From assembly GCA_016584305.1 (NCBI GenBank), contig JACEEZ010015314.1:321238-385237 (forward strand): a stretch of DNA of 64,000 bases, read 5' to 3'. Below are positions 1-39,309 of the stretch, piece after piece (the first letter of the stretch is position 1; each line of letters begins with the position of its first letter). The notes beneath the pieces are model-generated. The model was given only the letters and a program-made list of their open reading frames with translations, searched no databases and was not told where the DNA came from. The translations under genes and the position numbers were made by a program. Origin of the DNA: Chionoecetes opilio. Its lineage: Eukaryota > Arthropoda > Malacostraca > Decapoda > Majidae.

Positions 1-1735
1 TTTACTATCAAGGTTATCAAGGTATTATAGTTATTTATTATCAAGGCTATCAAGGTATTATAGTTATTTATGATCAAGGTTATCAAGGTATTATAGTTAT
101 TTATTATCAAGGTTATCAAGGTATTATAGTTATTTATGATCAAGGTTATCAAGGTATTATAGGTATTTATTATCAAGGTTATCAAGGTATTATAGTTATT
201 TATTATCAAGGTTATCAAGGTATTATAGTTATTTATTAGCAAGGTTATCAAGGTATTATAGTTATTTATTATCAAGGCTATCAAGGTATTATAGTTATTT
301 ATTATCAAGGTTATCAAGGTATTATAGTTATTTATTATCAAGGTTATCAAGGTATTATAGTTATTTATTATCAAGGCTATCAAGGTATTATAGTTATTTA
401 TTATCAAGGTTATCAAGGTATTATAGTTATTTATTATCAAGGTTATCAAGGTATTATAGTTATTTATGATCAAGGTTATCAAGGTATAGGTATTTATTAT
501 CAAGGTTATCAAGGTATTATAGTTATTTATTATCAAGGTTATCAAGGTATTATAGTTATTTATTAGCAAGGTTATCAAGGTATTATAGTTATTTATTATC
601 AAGGTTATCAAGGTATTATAGTTATTTATTATCAAGGTTATCAAGGTATTATAGTTATTTATTAGCAAGGTTATCAAGGTATTATAGTTATTTATTATCA
701 AGGCTATCAAGGTATTATAGTTATTTATTATCAAGGCTATCAAGGTATTATAGTTATTTATTATTAAGGTTATCAAGGTATTATAGTTATTTATTATCAA
801 GGTTATCAAGGTATTATAGTTATTTACTATCAAGGTTATCAAGGTATTATAGTTATTTATGATCAAGGTTATCAAGGTATATGTATTTGTTATCAAGGTT
901 ATCAAGGTATTATAGTTATTTATTAGCAAGGTTATCAAGGTATTATAGTTATTTATTATCAAGGTTATCAAGGTATTATAGTTATTTATTATCAAGGTTA
1001 TCAAGGTATTATAGTTATTTATTATCAAGGTTATCAAGGTATTATAGTTATTTATTATCAAGGTTATCAAGGTATTATAGTTATTTATTATCAAGGTATT
1101 CGGTATTATAGTTATTTATTATCAAGATTATCAAGGTATTATAGTTATTTATTATCAAGGTATTCGGTATTATAGTTATTTATTATCAAGGTTATCAAGG
1201 TATTATAGTTATTTATGATCAAGGTTATCAAGGTATTATAGTTATTTATTATCAAGGCTATCAAGGTATTATAGTTATTTATGATCAAGGTTATCAAGGT
1301 ATTATAGTTATTTATGATCAAGGCTATCAAGGTATTATAGTTATTTATTATCAAGGTTATCAAGGTATTATAGTTATTTATGATCAAGGTTATCAAGGTA
1401 TTATAGTTATTTATGATCAAGGTTATCAAGGTATTATAGTTATTTATGATCAAGGTTATCAAGGTATTATAGTTATTTATGATCAAGGTTATCAAGGTAT
1501 TATAGTTATTTATGATCAAGGTTATCAAGGTATTATAGTTATTTATGATCAAGGTTATCAAGGTATTATAGTTATTTATTATCAAGGTTATCAAGGTATT
1601 ATAGTTATTTATGATCAAGGTTATCAAGGTATTATAGTTATTTATGATCAAGGTTATCAAGGTATTATAGTTATTTATATCAAGGTTATCAAGGTATTAT
1701 AGTTATTTATATCAAGGTTATCAAGGTATTTAACG
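1..1735. repeat. 33-bp minisatellite, about 52 copies
   Basis: Tandem array of an AT-rich 33-bp unit containing TTATCAAGGTATTATAGTTA, with point variants (TTATTAT/TTATGAT/TTATTAG) scattered among copies and a few shortened units. It starts before the window and ends at about 1725 in unique sequence. The unit is a multiple of three, so long open frames of repeated short peptides run through it on both strands; they are not genes. Confidence 0.95.
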
Positions 1736-1833
1736 CTCTCTTCTCTCCTACTTGTGGGTGTTATATTTTATGAGGAAATATTTATATCTAGACTCAACTT
1801 GAAATGTATAAGAATCCAACCATGGACAAACTG

Positions 1834-2038
1834 CTTCACAAATAGGGTGGTAAATGATTGGAAGGGTTTCAGTCGTGGGGTAGTTAGTGGGAGTCATTAG
1901 GGAGTTTTAAAAGGAGGCTGGACAGTGTTATGGATGGGGATGAAAGGTGGATGTAGGTAGTGTTAAGTAACAGGAACTACCACGTGTAGGTCTCACGGCC
2001 TCTTGTAGCTTCCTTATTTTGTTATTATGTTCTTATAT
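1834..2038 (+). mobile_element. CR1-like LINE 3' end fragment (family A)
   Basis: Reads as the last part of a reverse-transcriptase ORF (TTCACAAATAGGGTGGT, then AAAAGGAGGCTGGACA and GGATGGGGATGAAAGGTGG), followed by a short 3' UTR (AGGAACTACCACGTGTAGG, CTTGTAGCTTCCTTATTTT) and a TTCTTATG-type tail. Better copies encode a C-terminus like [19 protein letters not shown], typical of CR1-clade LINEs, whose 3' ends carry 8-bp tandem repeats. The same fragment recurs more than a dozen times in the window in both orientations. Confidence 0.8.
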
Positions 2039-2144
2039 CCACCTGTTTGACCTTGACCTTCACGCCCTCTTGCAAACACCACGACACTTAAAGAACCAGA
2101 ATAAAGTCACCGATACTAGTGTTACTTCTTCGACTCACTCCCTC

Positions 2145-2886
2145 ACTCCTTTGTATATTCCTTTGTATATTCCTCTCTATATTCCTTTGTATAGTCCTCT
2201 GTATAGTCCTCTGTATATTCCTCTGTATAGTCCTCTATATATTCCTTTGTATAGTCCTCTGTATAGTCCTTTGTATAGTCCTCTGTATATTCCTTTGTAT
2301 AGTCCTTTGTATAGTCCTCTGTATATTCCTCTATATATTCCTCTGTATAGTCCTTTGTATATTCCTTTGTATAGTCCTTTGTATAGTCCTCTGTATATTC
2401 CTTTGTATATTCCTCTGTATATTCCTTTGTATAGTCCTCTGTATATTCCTCTGTATATTCCTCTATATTAATTTGTATATTCCTTTGTATAGTCCTTTGT
2501 ATAGTCCTCTGTATATTCCTTTGTATATGCCTCTGTATATTCCTTTGTATATTCCTTTGTATAGTCCTCTCTATATTCCTTTGTATATTCCATTGTATAT
2601 TCCTCTGTATATTCCTTTGTATATTCCTCTGTATATTCCTTTGTATATTCCTCTGTATATTCCTTTGTATATTCCTCTGTATATTCCTTTGTATATTCCT
2701 CTGTATATTCCTCTGTATATTCCTCTGTATATTCCTTTGTATATTCCTTTGTATATTCCTCTGTATATTCCTTTGTATATTCCTCTGTATATTCCTTTGT
2801 ATATTCCTTTGTATATTCCTCTGTATATTCCTTTGTATAGTCCTCTGTATATTCCTTTGTATAGTCCTCTGTATATTCCTTTGTTA
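2145..2886. repeat. 12-bp minisatellite (CCTYTGTATATT) before Dicer-1 exon 1
   Basis: About 60 tandem copies of CCTTTGTATATT / CCTCTGTATATT / CCTTTGTATAGT. The flanks are related: ACTCACTCCCTCACTCC on the left and GCTCCCTCACTCCCTCAG on the right, the latter being the acceptor of the first coding exon. The array therefore looks like an expansion inside the polypyrimidine tract. Reading frames through it are spurious. Confidence 0.93.
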
Positions 2887-2917
2887 AAGTCCTTTGTATG
2901 CTCCCTCACTCCCTCAG

Positions 2918-31168
<28,251 letters not shown>

Positions 31169-31350
31169 TCATAACAATAACAATGATTTTACTATCGCCC
31201 GGAGGCATACAGACTAAAAAAGCAACAACAACAAGACAAGGAGTTAACTTAAGTACTAGAGCAAAACAAAAAATACATGATATAGGCACATTAGGGGACA
31301 TAGTATCAAAGTGCAGACAGTACATAGGGTGCATGCATGAGGCGGGGAAC
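31169..31350 (+). mobile_element. Family B repeat directly after the Dicer-1 stop
   Basis: TAACAATAACAATGATTTTA, CTATCGCCCGGAGGCATACA, GGAGTTAACTTAAGTACTAG and an A-rich stretch. The TAA-rich head of this family merges with the stop codon. It would form the first part of the 3' UTR. Confidence 0.7.
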
Positions 31351-31509
31351 CTTCCTAATGATGTTCAAAAGCTGCTTAACTGGCAACCCGGTCTTTGATA
31401 CTGTTTCCAGTGACTCCAAGCTTAGTGGATACCAACACTTTACTACCATTAGCTTTTTATATCTTTATAAGGAAACTGATGTGCGTGTATGTGTGTGTGT
31501 GTGTGTGTG

Positions 31510-32150
31510 TGTTTGTGTATTTACCTAGTTATGATATGCAGGAAAGGAGTTGTACATGTAGGGTCCCGTCTCCATATCTCATTGAGTCAATCTTAACATT
31601 TGAACTCTTGAATACTCTTTGTTTCTACTGTTTAAATGTCTCGGCTTTTCTACTCATCAATGCACCCATGAGGAACACTTCTTCGTGATATCCTCCAGGC
31701 ATTGTGTTGGAAGTGTCATCCTAAACCCTGTCGTGGCTCCTACATCCCACACAAGACATCCTACACATCCTACACACATCCTACACACATCCTACATCCA
31801 CATTCAAGCACATAGGTCTTCCCTGCCAATGCTTTCCTTGCCCATCATGGCGCTATACACTGCTATCCAGTCTCCTTTCTCTCCTTTCCTCCAATGAAGG
31901 CAATCCCAATGTCTTCAATCTGTCCTTATATGACGTATTTGCCAGACTGGAAACCAATCTGTGGCTGCTCTCTGAAGCTTGTCAATATTAATCTCCTTGT
32001 TATCCTTAGCTTGACTTAACTGACTTAGCTTAACCACTCCAAGGTCCTTCGCCTTACTTGCCTCAGTGATGATCTCATGGCCACTGTTATGACTCCATCT
32101 CATCCTGTGTACACTCCCACCCGTCTAATGGCTCACTATTTTTTGCATTA
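31510..32150 (-). mobile_element. CR1-like LINE 3' region, longer copy (family C)
   Basis: GTATTTACCTAGTTATGATA and GGGTCCCGTCTCCATATCTC match the family C tail. It continues through CAATGTCTTCAATCTGTCCT and TCTCATGGCCACTGTTATGA, which in reverse reads as decayed reverse-transcriptase ORF sequence. A GT microsatellite is at 31484-31512 and another at 32222-32258. Confidence 0.6.
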
Positions 32151-32218
32151 AATTCTATTCCCTTTTCTGACTCCCCAGTGTGTATACATGCATACATTGC
32201 GTATGTATGTATGTATGT

Positions 32219-32261
<43 letters not shown>

Positions 32262-32569
32262 TTGCTTGGAAATGTGGCAGTGGTCATGATGTTGTTGTCT
32301 TCTTGTTTATATTTTTATTTTTGTTTTATGATAACTTGGAATATTTTAATTGGATTAGTCTTCAGTATTAGTTGTAGGTGACAGATTCTATTATGCTATT
32401 CAGTCAATGTATGAATATCCAAAGAGTACAAAAAGCATCACGTGCTGGTGAGGAAGGATTGCACAGGACGTGCAAACAGTGCCACTCAAGTGCAATTGTC
32501 ATTCATTCACTTACCATTCATGTTATGCCTCGGTTTGGTTTTTGTTCTTTACATTTCACTGTTATTAAA

Positions 32570-33180
32570 AATGCAGACCATTGAGGCTGAGGCACAACCA
32601 CGCACAGCCACGGCACAGTGCAGCAAACACAGCCACACACAGTCATGGCACAGTGCAGCAAAACACAGCCACCTGAACACAGCCACCCAGATTACCAGTC
32701 CATGGTAAAACCCTTGCCAGCCTCTGTGTGGCGGCATGAACCGCAGTGTCCCGGACCAGGTGTATGTCATGCCTCAGCACCAGAAAGGTTGTCTCGTGGA
32801 ATGACTGAGGGATAAGGTCTTGGCCAGCTGCTGTTGTCCTGGCCACCCCTAACGCAGGATGGTGGAAAGGGCGGCGGTCTTGTATGGGTGGCTGATGGTG
32901 GCTGGCAGGCAGGTGTCATCCATGCAGGTAATGTGCACCGCGCCTGTTGTCAGTATGGCTTTGGGCTTCATCCGGAGGTTTGTCAGCTGTGTGGCCCCGT
33001 GTTGCAGCCTCATCTCTGGGCTTCACCGGGAGGTATATCGGTGGCCCCGTGTTGCAGCCTCGCCCCTGGGGCTCACCCGGAGGTTTATCGGTGGCCCCGT
33101 GTTGCAGCCTCGCCTCTCACACCCACTATCACGACTGTGCCGCCATTTTGCTGTGATGATCTACCTGACACTTAAGTTCA
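32570..33180. repeat. GC-rich tandem repeats, no recognised gene
   Basis: CACAGCCAC-type repeats at 32590-32695, then unassigned GC-rich sequence. Three copies of a roughly 56-bp unit (GGTGGCCCCGTGTTGCAGCC) lie at 32975-33115. Short open frames exist on both strands but none is recognised. Confidence 0.6.
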
Positions 33181-33523
33181 AATTTAAGTCTGAAGTTTAG
33201 TACTATTGACATACTGCTTGGTATTTTATGTGCAAAACTGTTTGTTGTTTAATTAAAAGGAATTTAATTTAGTATGCTTAGCTAACTGTAACTATTAAGT
33301 TATAACATACACAGCCTACATTTTAGGTTGTTTCATAGTAAGCAACAAAAACTGCCATGGTTAAGAGTATACATATATATGCCTGGAAGGATGAAGGTTT
33401 ATCCCGGGAGACACGAGACGTCTAGCACCGCAGCTAACTCAAGGGTCCGAGCGCCACTCTCCCTGCTCCACCCCGCCACCCTCCTCATGTGTGCCACTCT
33501 GAAGGTCCACTCTGTCATGGATC

Positions 33524-33894
33524 TATAGTCTATTATTTTTATTATGGTCAAAATGCAGTAAGGAAGCCACGCCCCCTGCCTGCCCTTCTATGCTACGGGG
33601 CAGCTGATTGGTGCATTCCTCGTATCATCACTACCAATCACAATATCTTCACTACTTAACAGCGCGTGACCACTGGACAGCAATCTTCACTACAAAGGGT
33701 GACAAAATCAAAACACCCTTTGTAGTGAAGATAGCTCTGTCCAGTGGTCACGCCGCTGTTAAGTAGTGAAGATATTGTGATTGGTAGTGATGATACAAGG
33801 AATGCACCAATCAGCTGCCCCGTAGACTAGAAGGGGAGGCAGGGGGCGTGTCTTCCTTACTGCATATTGACCATAATAAATACAATAGACTATA
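33524..33894. mobile_element. 371-bp near-perfect palindrome (family F foldback MITE)
   Basis: Starts TATAGTCTATTATTTTTATT and ends in its complement ATAAATACAATAGACTATA. The arms (GCCACGCCCCCTGCCTGCCC, AGCTGATTGGTGCATTCCT, TATCTTCACTACTTAACAGC) pair over about 180 bp with a tiny centre near 33708. A shorter derivative is at 37562-37754. Ends resemble family E and abut TA dinucleotides, as in Tc1/mariner-type MITEs. Confidence 0.9.
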
Positions 33895-34152
33895 GTTGTC
33901 ATCTACCTCTGCCTGAGTTCTGTCTGATCTTCCTCATAGAATGTTTGTTAATCTATTTTATTTGTGTTTGGTGTCAAGGCGGCAATGGCGGTGGTGCAGC
34001 AAGCAGGGAGGTGGTGGTCAGGGTTGTTTTAAGGACTACTAATTTGTGGCGCCGCGTGTCGACCAGAGTGTAGTCTTACCTGAGTAGCCATTAAGTATTC
34101 GTAGTTTTCTTCACTGTCACTGTTTTGTTATTGGATTAGGGAAGTTAAGCAT

Positions 34153-34364
34153 GTATAGTCTATTTTTTTAACAAGGCAAAAATGATGTGCTATCTTAAGG
34201 TCTCATGCTTAAAATGATGCCTGTGTTTACCTGCTACTATGGTTAACTATGATAAAATACAGCTGACATTTAGAAGAAGCGTAGTAGTTCTCCTGGCATC
34301 AAATATCAGTCGGTAAGCTGCAAGGGGTCAGGATTTTTTGCCTCGTTAAAAGAAATAGACTATA
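34153..34364. mobile_element. TATAGTCTATT MITE, full copy (family E)
   Basis: Terminal inverted repeats of about 30 bp: TATAGTCTATTTTTTTAACA AGGCAAAAA against TTTTTTGCCTCGTTAAAAGA AATAGACTATA. Interior includes CTCCTGGCATCAAATATCAG. Other copies: 20340-20526, 40618-40827, 41291-41527 and 56279-56585. Confidence 0.85.
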
Positions 34365-37300
34365 GTATGTTAACCTTGGATTAGTGAGCTTGTGCAGGGC
34401 CAACTCTCATCTTGGGTACAGTGTCAAGGGTTTTCATACACTCCTCATCCTTATTATGATACAGATTTATGCATTTATAACCATTTTTTCACTTGTAACT
34501 GTCAGGCATCTCAGAAAACAACCAGAACGCAGGAATCCAAGGATTTCTGTGACAAGTACACTAAGGAATAGTTTGCTCAGCAGCCCTGTTTGTTATCTCT
34601 CCATTTATAATCTTATAAACTTAATTTCCTTATAGCTATAGGCTACCTCAAAATAATCTTATGACGACTGAAATGCATTACAAAAGAAAACAGTAAACTC
34701 TCAATTATCAGGACGTATTTGCCGCTACAAAAACATCTGTTACGAAAAATGCTAATAGTAATATCCCAGTTAATAGTGCGGCCAGAATATCCTCGTGCAT
34801 TTATTCACTGCACGATGTATGATAGGGCGAAGGAAGCCTTATGGAGGAATGTTGAGTAGGTGATCCTGTGTATGCAAACAATCAAGGTTGTGCAAAGGCA
34901 GCCAACATAAAGGCAGCCAACATAAAGACTGTGTCACTTGGTGCTCCTCAGTGCCTTCGGGAGAGTGATGTCTTCACCTTGGCATTACGTACTTATATAT
35001 GCAAGGCTTTACCACATGGAGATGGTACCACAAGGTTTTACCACAAGGCAGCACGTGAAGTGTTCATCGCCTCAGCAGCTCAGTACTGTTTGCTGCTAGA
35101 CACAGAGCTGGCAGGATAGAATAACGTGGTTGACGGTGAAAGAATTTTAAATTCTGATGTGAAAAGTACATGCGTTGATTTCATTTGAGTTCGTCCGTTT
35201 GAGATTCTGTGAGAGAGCAGCGTGCAAGTGTTATTGCCGAGTGATGAAGAGTTTGGCGCCGAGTGCATTGACTTTAATGGTTTTATTGGAGGTGAGAGTT
35301 TTGGCCGTGTTGAGGGACAGTTGTTGTTGAGGGACAGTGACAGGACATTTGAGGGACAGTGTGTGTTGCAACGCTCCCCATCCTTGACGTGCAGACATCA
35401 GCAGGTCACCTGACATTTGACTGTCATGTTTGTGTGATGGTGACTGTACCCTTGTTTGTCTGGCACCTTAACTACATCTCAGGAGTACAAAGTCATTTGC
35501 AATAATGAAAATCTGCGAAAGTTCATTGCATTGTTTTCTTCATCGTCTGTGAGTGTTTGGCAAGTCATTGTGTGATGCTCGATAGACTGACCATTGGGAG
35601 TTTACTGTTCATCTCTGGTAATGTTTCTGAAAAGACAAAACTTATGACTCGGTTTGATATAAAAGTGCAATTTTATCAAAACACTTTGAAAAACCCGTTT
35701 TTCATTTCAAGAAAACGAGCGAGCATTTTACGCCCGTTATGTTTTGTGTAAGAGTAATGACGTAAACTTATTTGTGAGACTTTTGGTAAGGGAACCCATG
35801 CTCTAAATCTTGTGTGCATTTTTGTGCCAACCACAAATCACTTCGTTTATTTAAAAATGAAATGCAAAGGAAATATCAAAAGCCGTGTGTGTTGTCCGGG
35901 CCGTCGGTAAATTGTGTGTTTTGTTGTGCAGTTTGTGTTGCATGATTATTTTGTCCAGCGGATCGGCCAAGTTTTCTGGATGACTGTGAACACTGTCGTA
36001 AACTTGGATCTTTGGATATGAATTCTCCTAGTCAAAATACGATCCAAGTAGTGTTGTGAACATGGGCTTAGGTAGGGACAAGTTAGGTAGGCCATTTTAG
36101 CAGTGCCATTGCAGGATGTTTGAGCTAGGTGTGGGTGCCTCCCGGCCTACTGCACGGGAGGCATTGGCAGCTAGCAGCCTCTCATGTGATCATTCCCTGC
36201 ACTGGTGCTCATCCATTTAATTATAAGTAACTTTTGTAAGTTTGTGAGGATAATTAGCTTTGCTTAGCAACTAGACGTGATGGAGGATGCCACACTGGGG
36301 GAGGCACCCTCTCTCTTGGTGCTGGGGCGTCCTGGCATGGGCTCTCCAGGTGAATGCCCCGAGAGCCGTTGTAGTGTGTGTGTGGTAGCCGGGAGCACCA
36401 CTGGGAAGGAGCTGAAGCCTGGCATCCATGCTACCAGGGGGAGAAGAGCCTTTCCGGCATCACCTCTGTGGTACGGAGACCTGGCTTCAAGGCTCGGCTT
36501 CAGTTTTTAGCTGCAGTGTTGTCAGCATTAGGGGTCATGTGTGTTAGTGTTAAGTGATCTCAGTGTGCTGATGTGTTTTTCATATTTGTAGACTAAGGCT
36601 TCAACTTTATAAGAAAAACAGCCATGTTATTCATAGCTAGTAACCTCACTCCCCACAAGTGGCACCGCTTGTTAGCAGCTCACGGTGGCTCAAACAGCCA
36701 CTTATTCACCCATGGATTGGTAACCCCTTCTGCAAATTAAGAAAACTTTTGTGCATAATTCAAAATCCATAGTTGACATTTTTTACTCATGGTTACTTGA
36801 TCATGCATGAATGTGATGCTACGTGGAGGAAGCTTCAATTTAAATGGTGATTAGAAAATAATTAAGTACAGTAATATCAAGACAGATTTCAATCATAATT
36901 CTAGTGCCGTGCTGTTCATTGCAATTTTATGGTATGTATTTTGGTCATTTACACAAATTTGTAAGATTAAATTGTTATCTAAAGATCTTATCGAATGTCT
37001 TTGATTGATATTACAACACAAAATTTCCCAACTGCAACCTCTGTAATGTTAAATTCTTACGTGACTGCTGACAGTTTCTAAGATCTGTCCACTTATGTGA
37101 CGCCAACCAACTATGATCAGATATTTTCATAAGTAAAACTCATGACATCCATCTACACTCTGCATTAAATGGTGTAGAATGCAATGCCATTTTGCAACAT
37201 TAAGTGAAGAAATGAATGAATAAATTGTCTGCCTTCACTTTCATGGACTAAAGGAGGCAAGGACACTATAGACACACATAACAGTTCCATGAATGTATAC

Positions 37301-37561
37301 TTCTTGTGCAAGGGATTAGATGTCACATATGAACATAAGAAAACAAGGAAGCTACAAGAGGCCGCGAGACTTACACGAGGTACTTTCTGTAAAACCATGC
37401 AACTATTATGTTAAGACATCGAGACATTTTATAATATTCACTTATCAGCCGTGTGCTCTTAGTAACTGACAGCAATCACTGGAGGATGATGGGAAGTTAA
37501 AGTGTACATCATCTTTGCACGGAAAAAAACCTTATGATGATAAGCCAATGAGAATTACAAG

Positions 37562-37754
37562 TATAGTCCATTTTATTTAATATGGTTGGGATGCCGAGTG
37601 GTCACTTGGTGTTGTGTAGTGGTGATGATAGGAGTAATCTGTACACATGTCGACCATTGAGTGCACCAATCAGCTGCCTCGTAGAAAACGGGGGGAAGGC
37701 AGGGGGCATGACCTCCTTAGTGCATTTTGACCCTATTAAATAAAATAACTATAG
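37562..37754. mobile_element. Family F MITE, deleted copy
   Basis: TATAGTCCATTTTATTTAAT, CACCAATCAGCTGCCTCGTA, GGCAGGGGGCATGACCTCCT, ending AATAACTATAG. It shares ends and one arm with the palindrome at 33524. Confidence 0.75.
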
Positions 37755-39050
37755 TTTGTATGTCCTCATGCATGTTGAAGATCCGTGGACTGGGAAATAG
37801 TGTTACTGTAGGATTGCCTAGAAGTACTTCCAAAGTGTGACACGCAGGACACCGCTTGACCAAAACTTTTGTATGTGGATTGAATCTGTCTTGTCTTGTG
37901 AGGAATTGTTATTTTCCTAAATTGCTCAACCTGACTTGTCGCCATAATAGTTATTCAAGTCACGCCTGCAAGGGACTTATGCACCAAGTTTTGTTTAGTT
38001 TTATTTATATCACAGCAAATGTAAGTTTTAATAATCCCGGCACAAAATAAAACCTGACATAACATGTTCATATTTTTACTACAATAAGCTTTCTAACTTC
38101 AACTCCCATGCAATCAGATTATATCATGAAATATATTACTCTTTAAAGCAACATATAACTATAATTTTTCATTTCATATAAATGTCATAAAATGTTGTGC
38201 ATATAGGTTCAGTAAAATGCAAGTTGTGTCATGTAGTGATGTACCTGAACAGCTCGTGGGTGTCATGCCGCCCACACGTTTACAAGGCCTCATGTAAGAA
38301 GAAAATAATACCCAAAGCCTTTTCCTAAACACTTGGGGTGGCGGTTAACACACGGCAGGTTCATGTAAAGCAATGGAAAAGTGTGAGGCTACAACCACCT
38401 TACATAGAGGAGGAAGAGGCTATAGTGGGGGAGTATTGGTTTGGAGAGGGGAATGTGGAAGAAGCAAAAAGAACAATCAACAGTTTTTGGATGACCAGAG
38501 GAAAGAAAGAGAAAGAAACTAGAAAGACAGACTAAGAGAAGACAACTAACTAAAGACCCAGACAGCAAGAAGAAACACGTCAGGGAGTGCCGATAAAAAA
38601 GGCCAGACTCCCGACCCACAACTGTACTGAACTGAACTGTGGAAACATTTTGTTCATCCCAAACATTTTCTTTCCTCACACACAAAGGGATCTTTTCCCA
38701 GACACAGGGCCGACACAAAATACCGGGCAGACTGTTCACACAAAATACACATCCTAAAAACACTATTACAAATACGTTCACAAAAATATTACAATTGTAC
38801 TCAAGATTTTACGAGAAATGATACATGATAAATATTTTCTGCCTCCCTTGATGGAGTAGCTAGAAACAGGACTAGAACATAAGAAAATAAGGAAGCTACA
38901 AGAGGCCGCGAACCTACACGTGGTAGTTCCTGTTAGATTAATGACTAGATTACATTGCACCTCAAGGGCCTGAAAGACATCGCTGCCATAATTATGTCTT
39001 GTATAACAGACGTAATTACCCGAGGAATATAAAGTATGTGCGCTTGAAGC

Positions 39051-39262
39051 TTAACCCCTTGAGGCCCAGAACGTAATTTCCATTGTAATTTGGGTACCAT
39101 CAGATGATTTTTAGTGAATATAAGCAATGGTTTATAGATATGACCTGTTTAGTATCCTTGTCCACTAGTTAATTTGGTATATTCAGTTACTTTTCGTAGT
39201 TTTATGGCTAATAACAGACAATTATTTATAGCGAAGGAAAGATCTGGGCGTGAAGGGGTTAC
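39051..39262. mobile_element. TTAA-flanked MITE copy 3 (family D)
   Basis: TTAACCCCTTGAGGCCCAGA to GATCTGGGCGTGAAGGGGTT. It lies 48 bases beyond the IFT20 stop codon and so probably within the IFT20 3' UTR. Confidence 0.85.
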
Positions 39263-39309
39263 GTAATACAAGGCATTTGAGTCACACAAATTTCCGATAC
39301 AACTTGCTC

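Larger units (their letters stand above)
33895..39000. other. Intergenic region, no gene recognised
   Basis: Between Dicer-1 and IFT20. Besides the MITE copies listed separately and LINE family A tail fragments on the complement at 37330-37385 and 38877-38936, it is AT-rich sequence with short open frames only (for example 34868-35119 and 36277-36510) that match no family I know. Part of it could be the Dicer-1 3' UTR; AATAAA words occur (for example at 38046), but none can be assigned. Confidence 0.5.

Noticed and set aside
1..1735. CRISPR-like array
   Set aside because: Units are contiguous with no unique spacers, and the window is eukaryotic.
34868..36510. Short open frames of 60-85 residues
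   Set aside because: No family recognised, no splice context, codon use not distinct from surroundings; left as unassigned.
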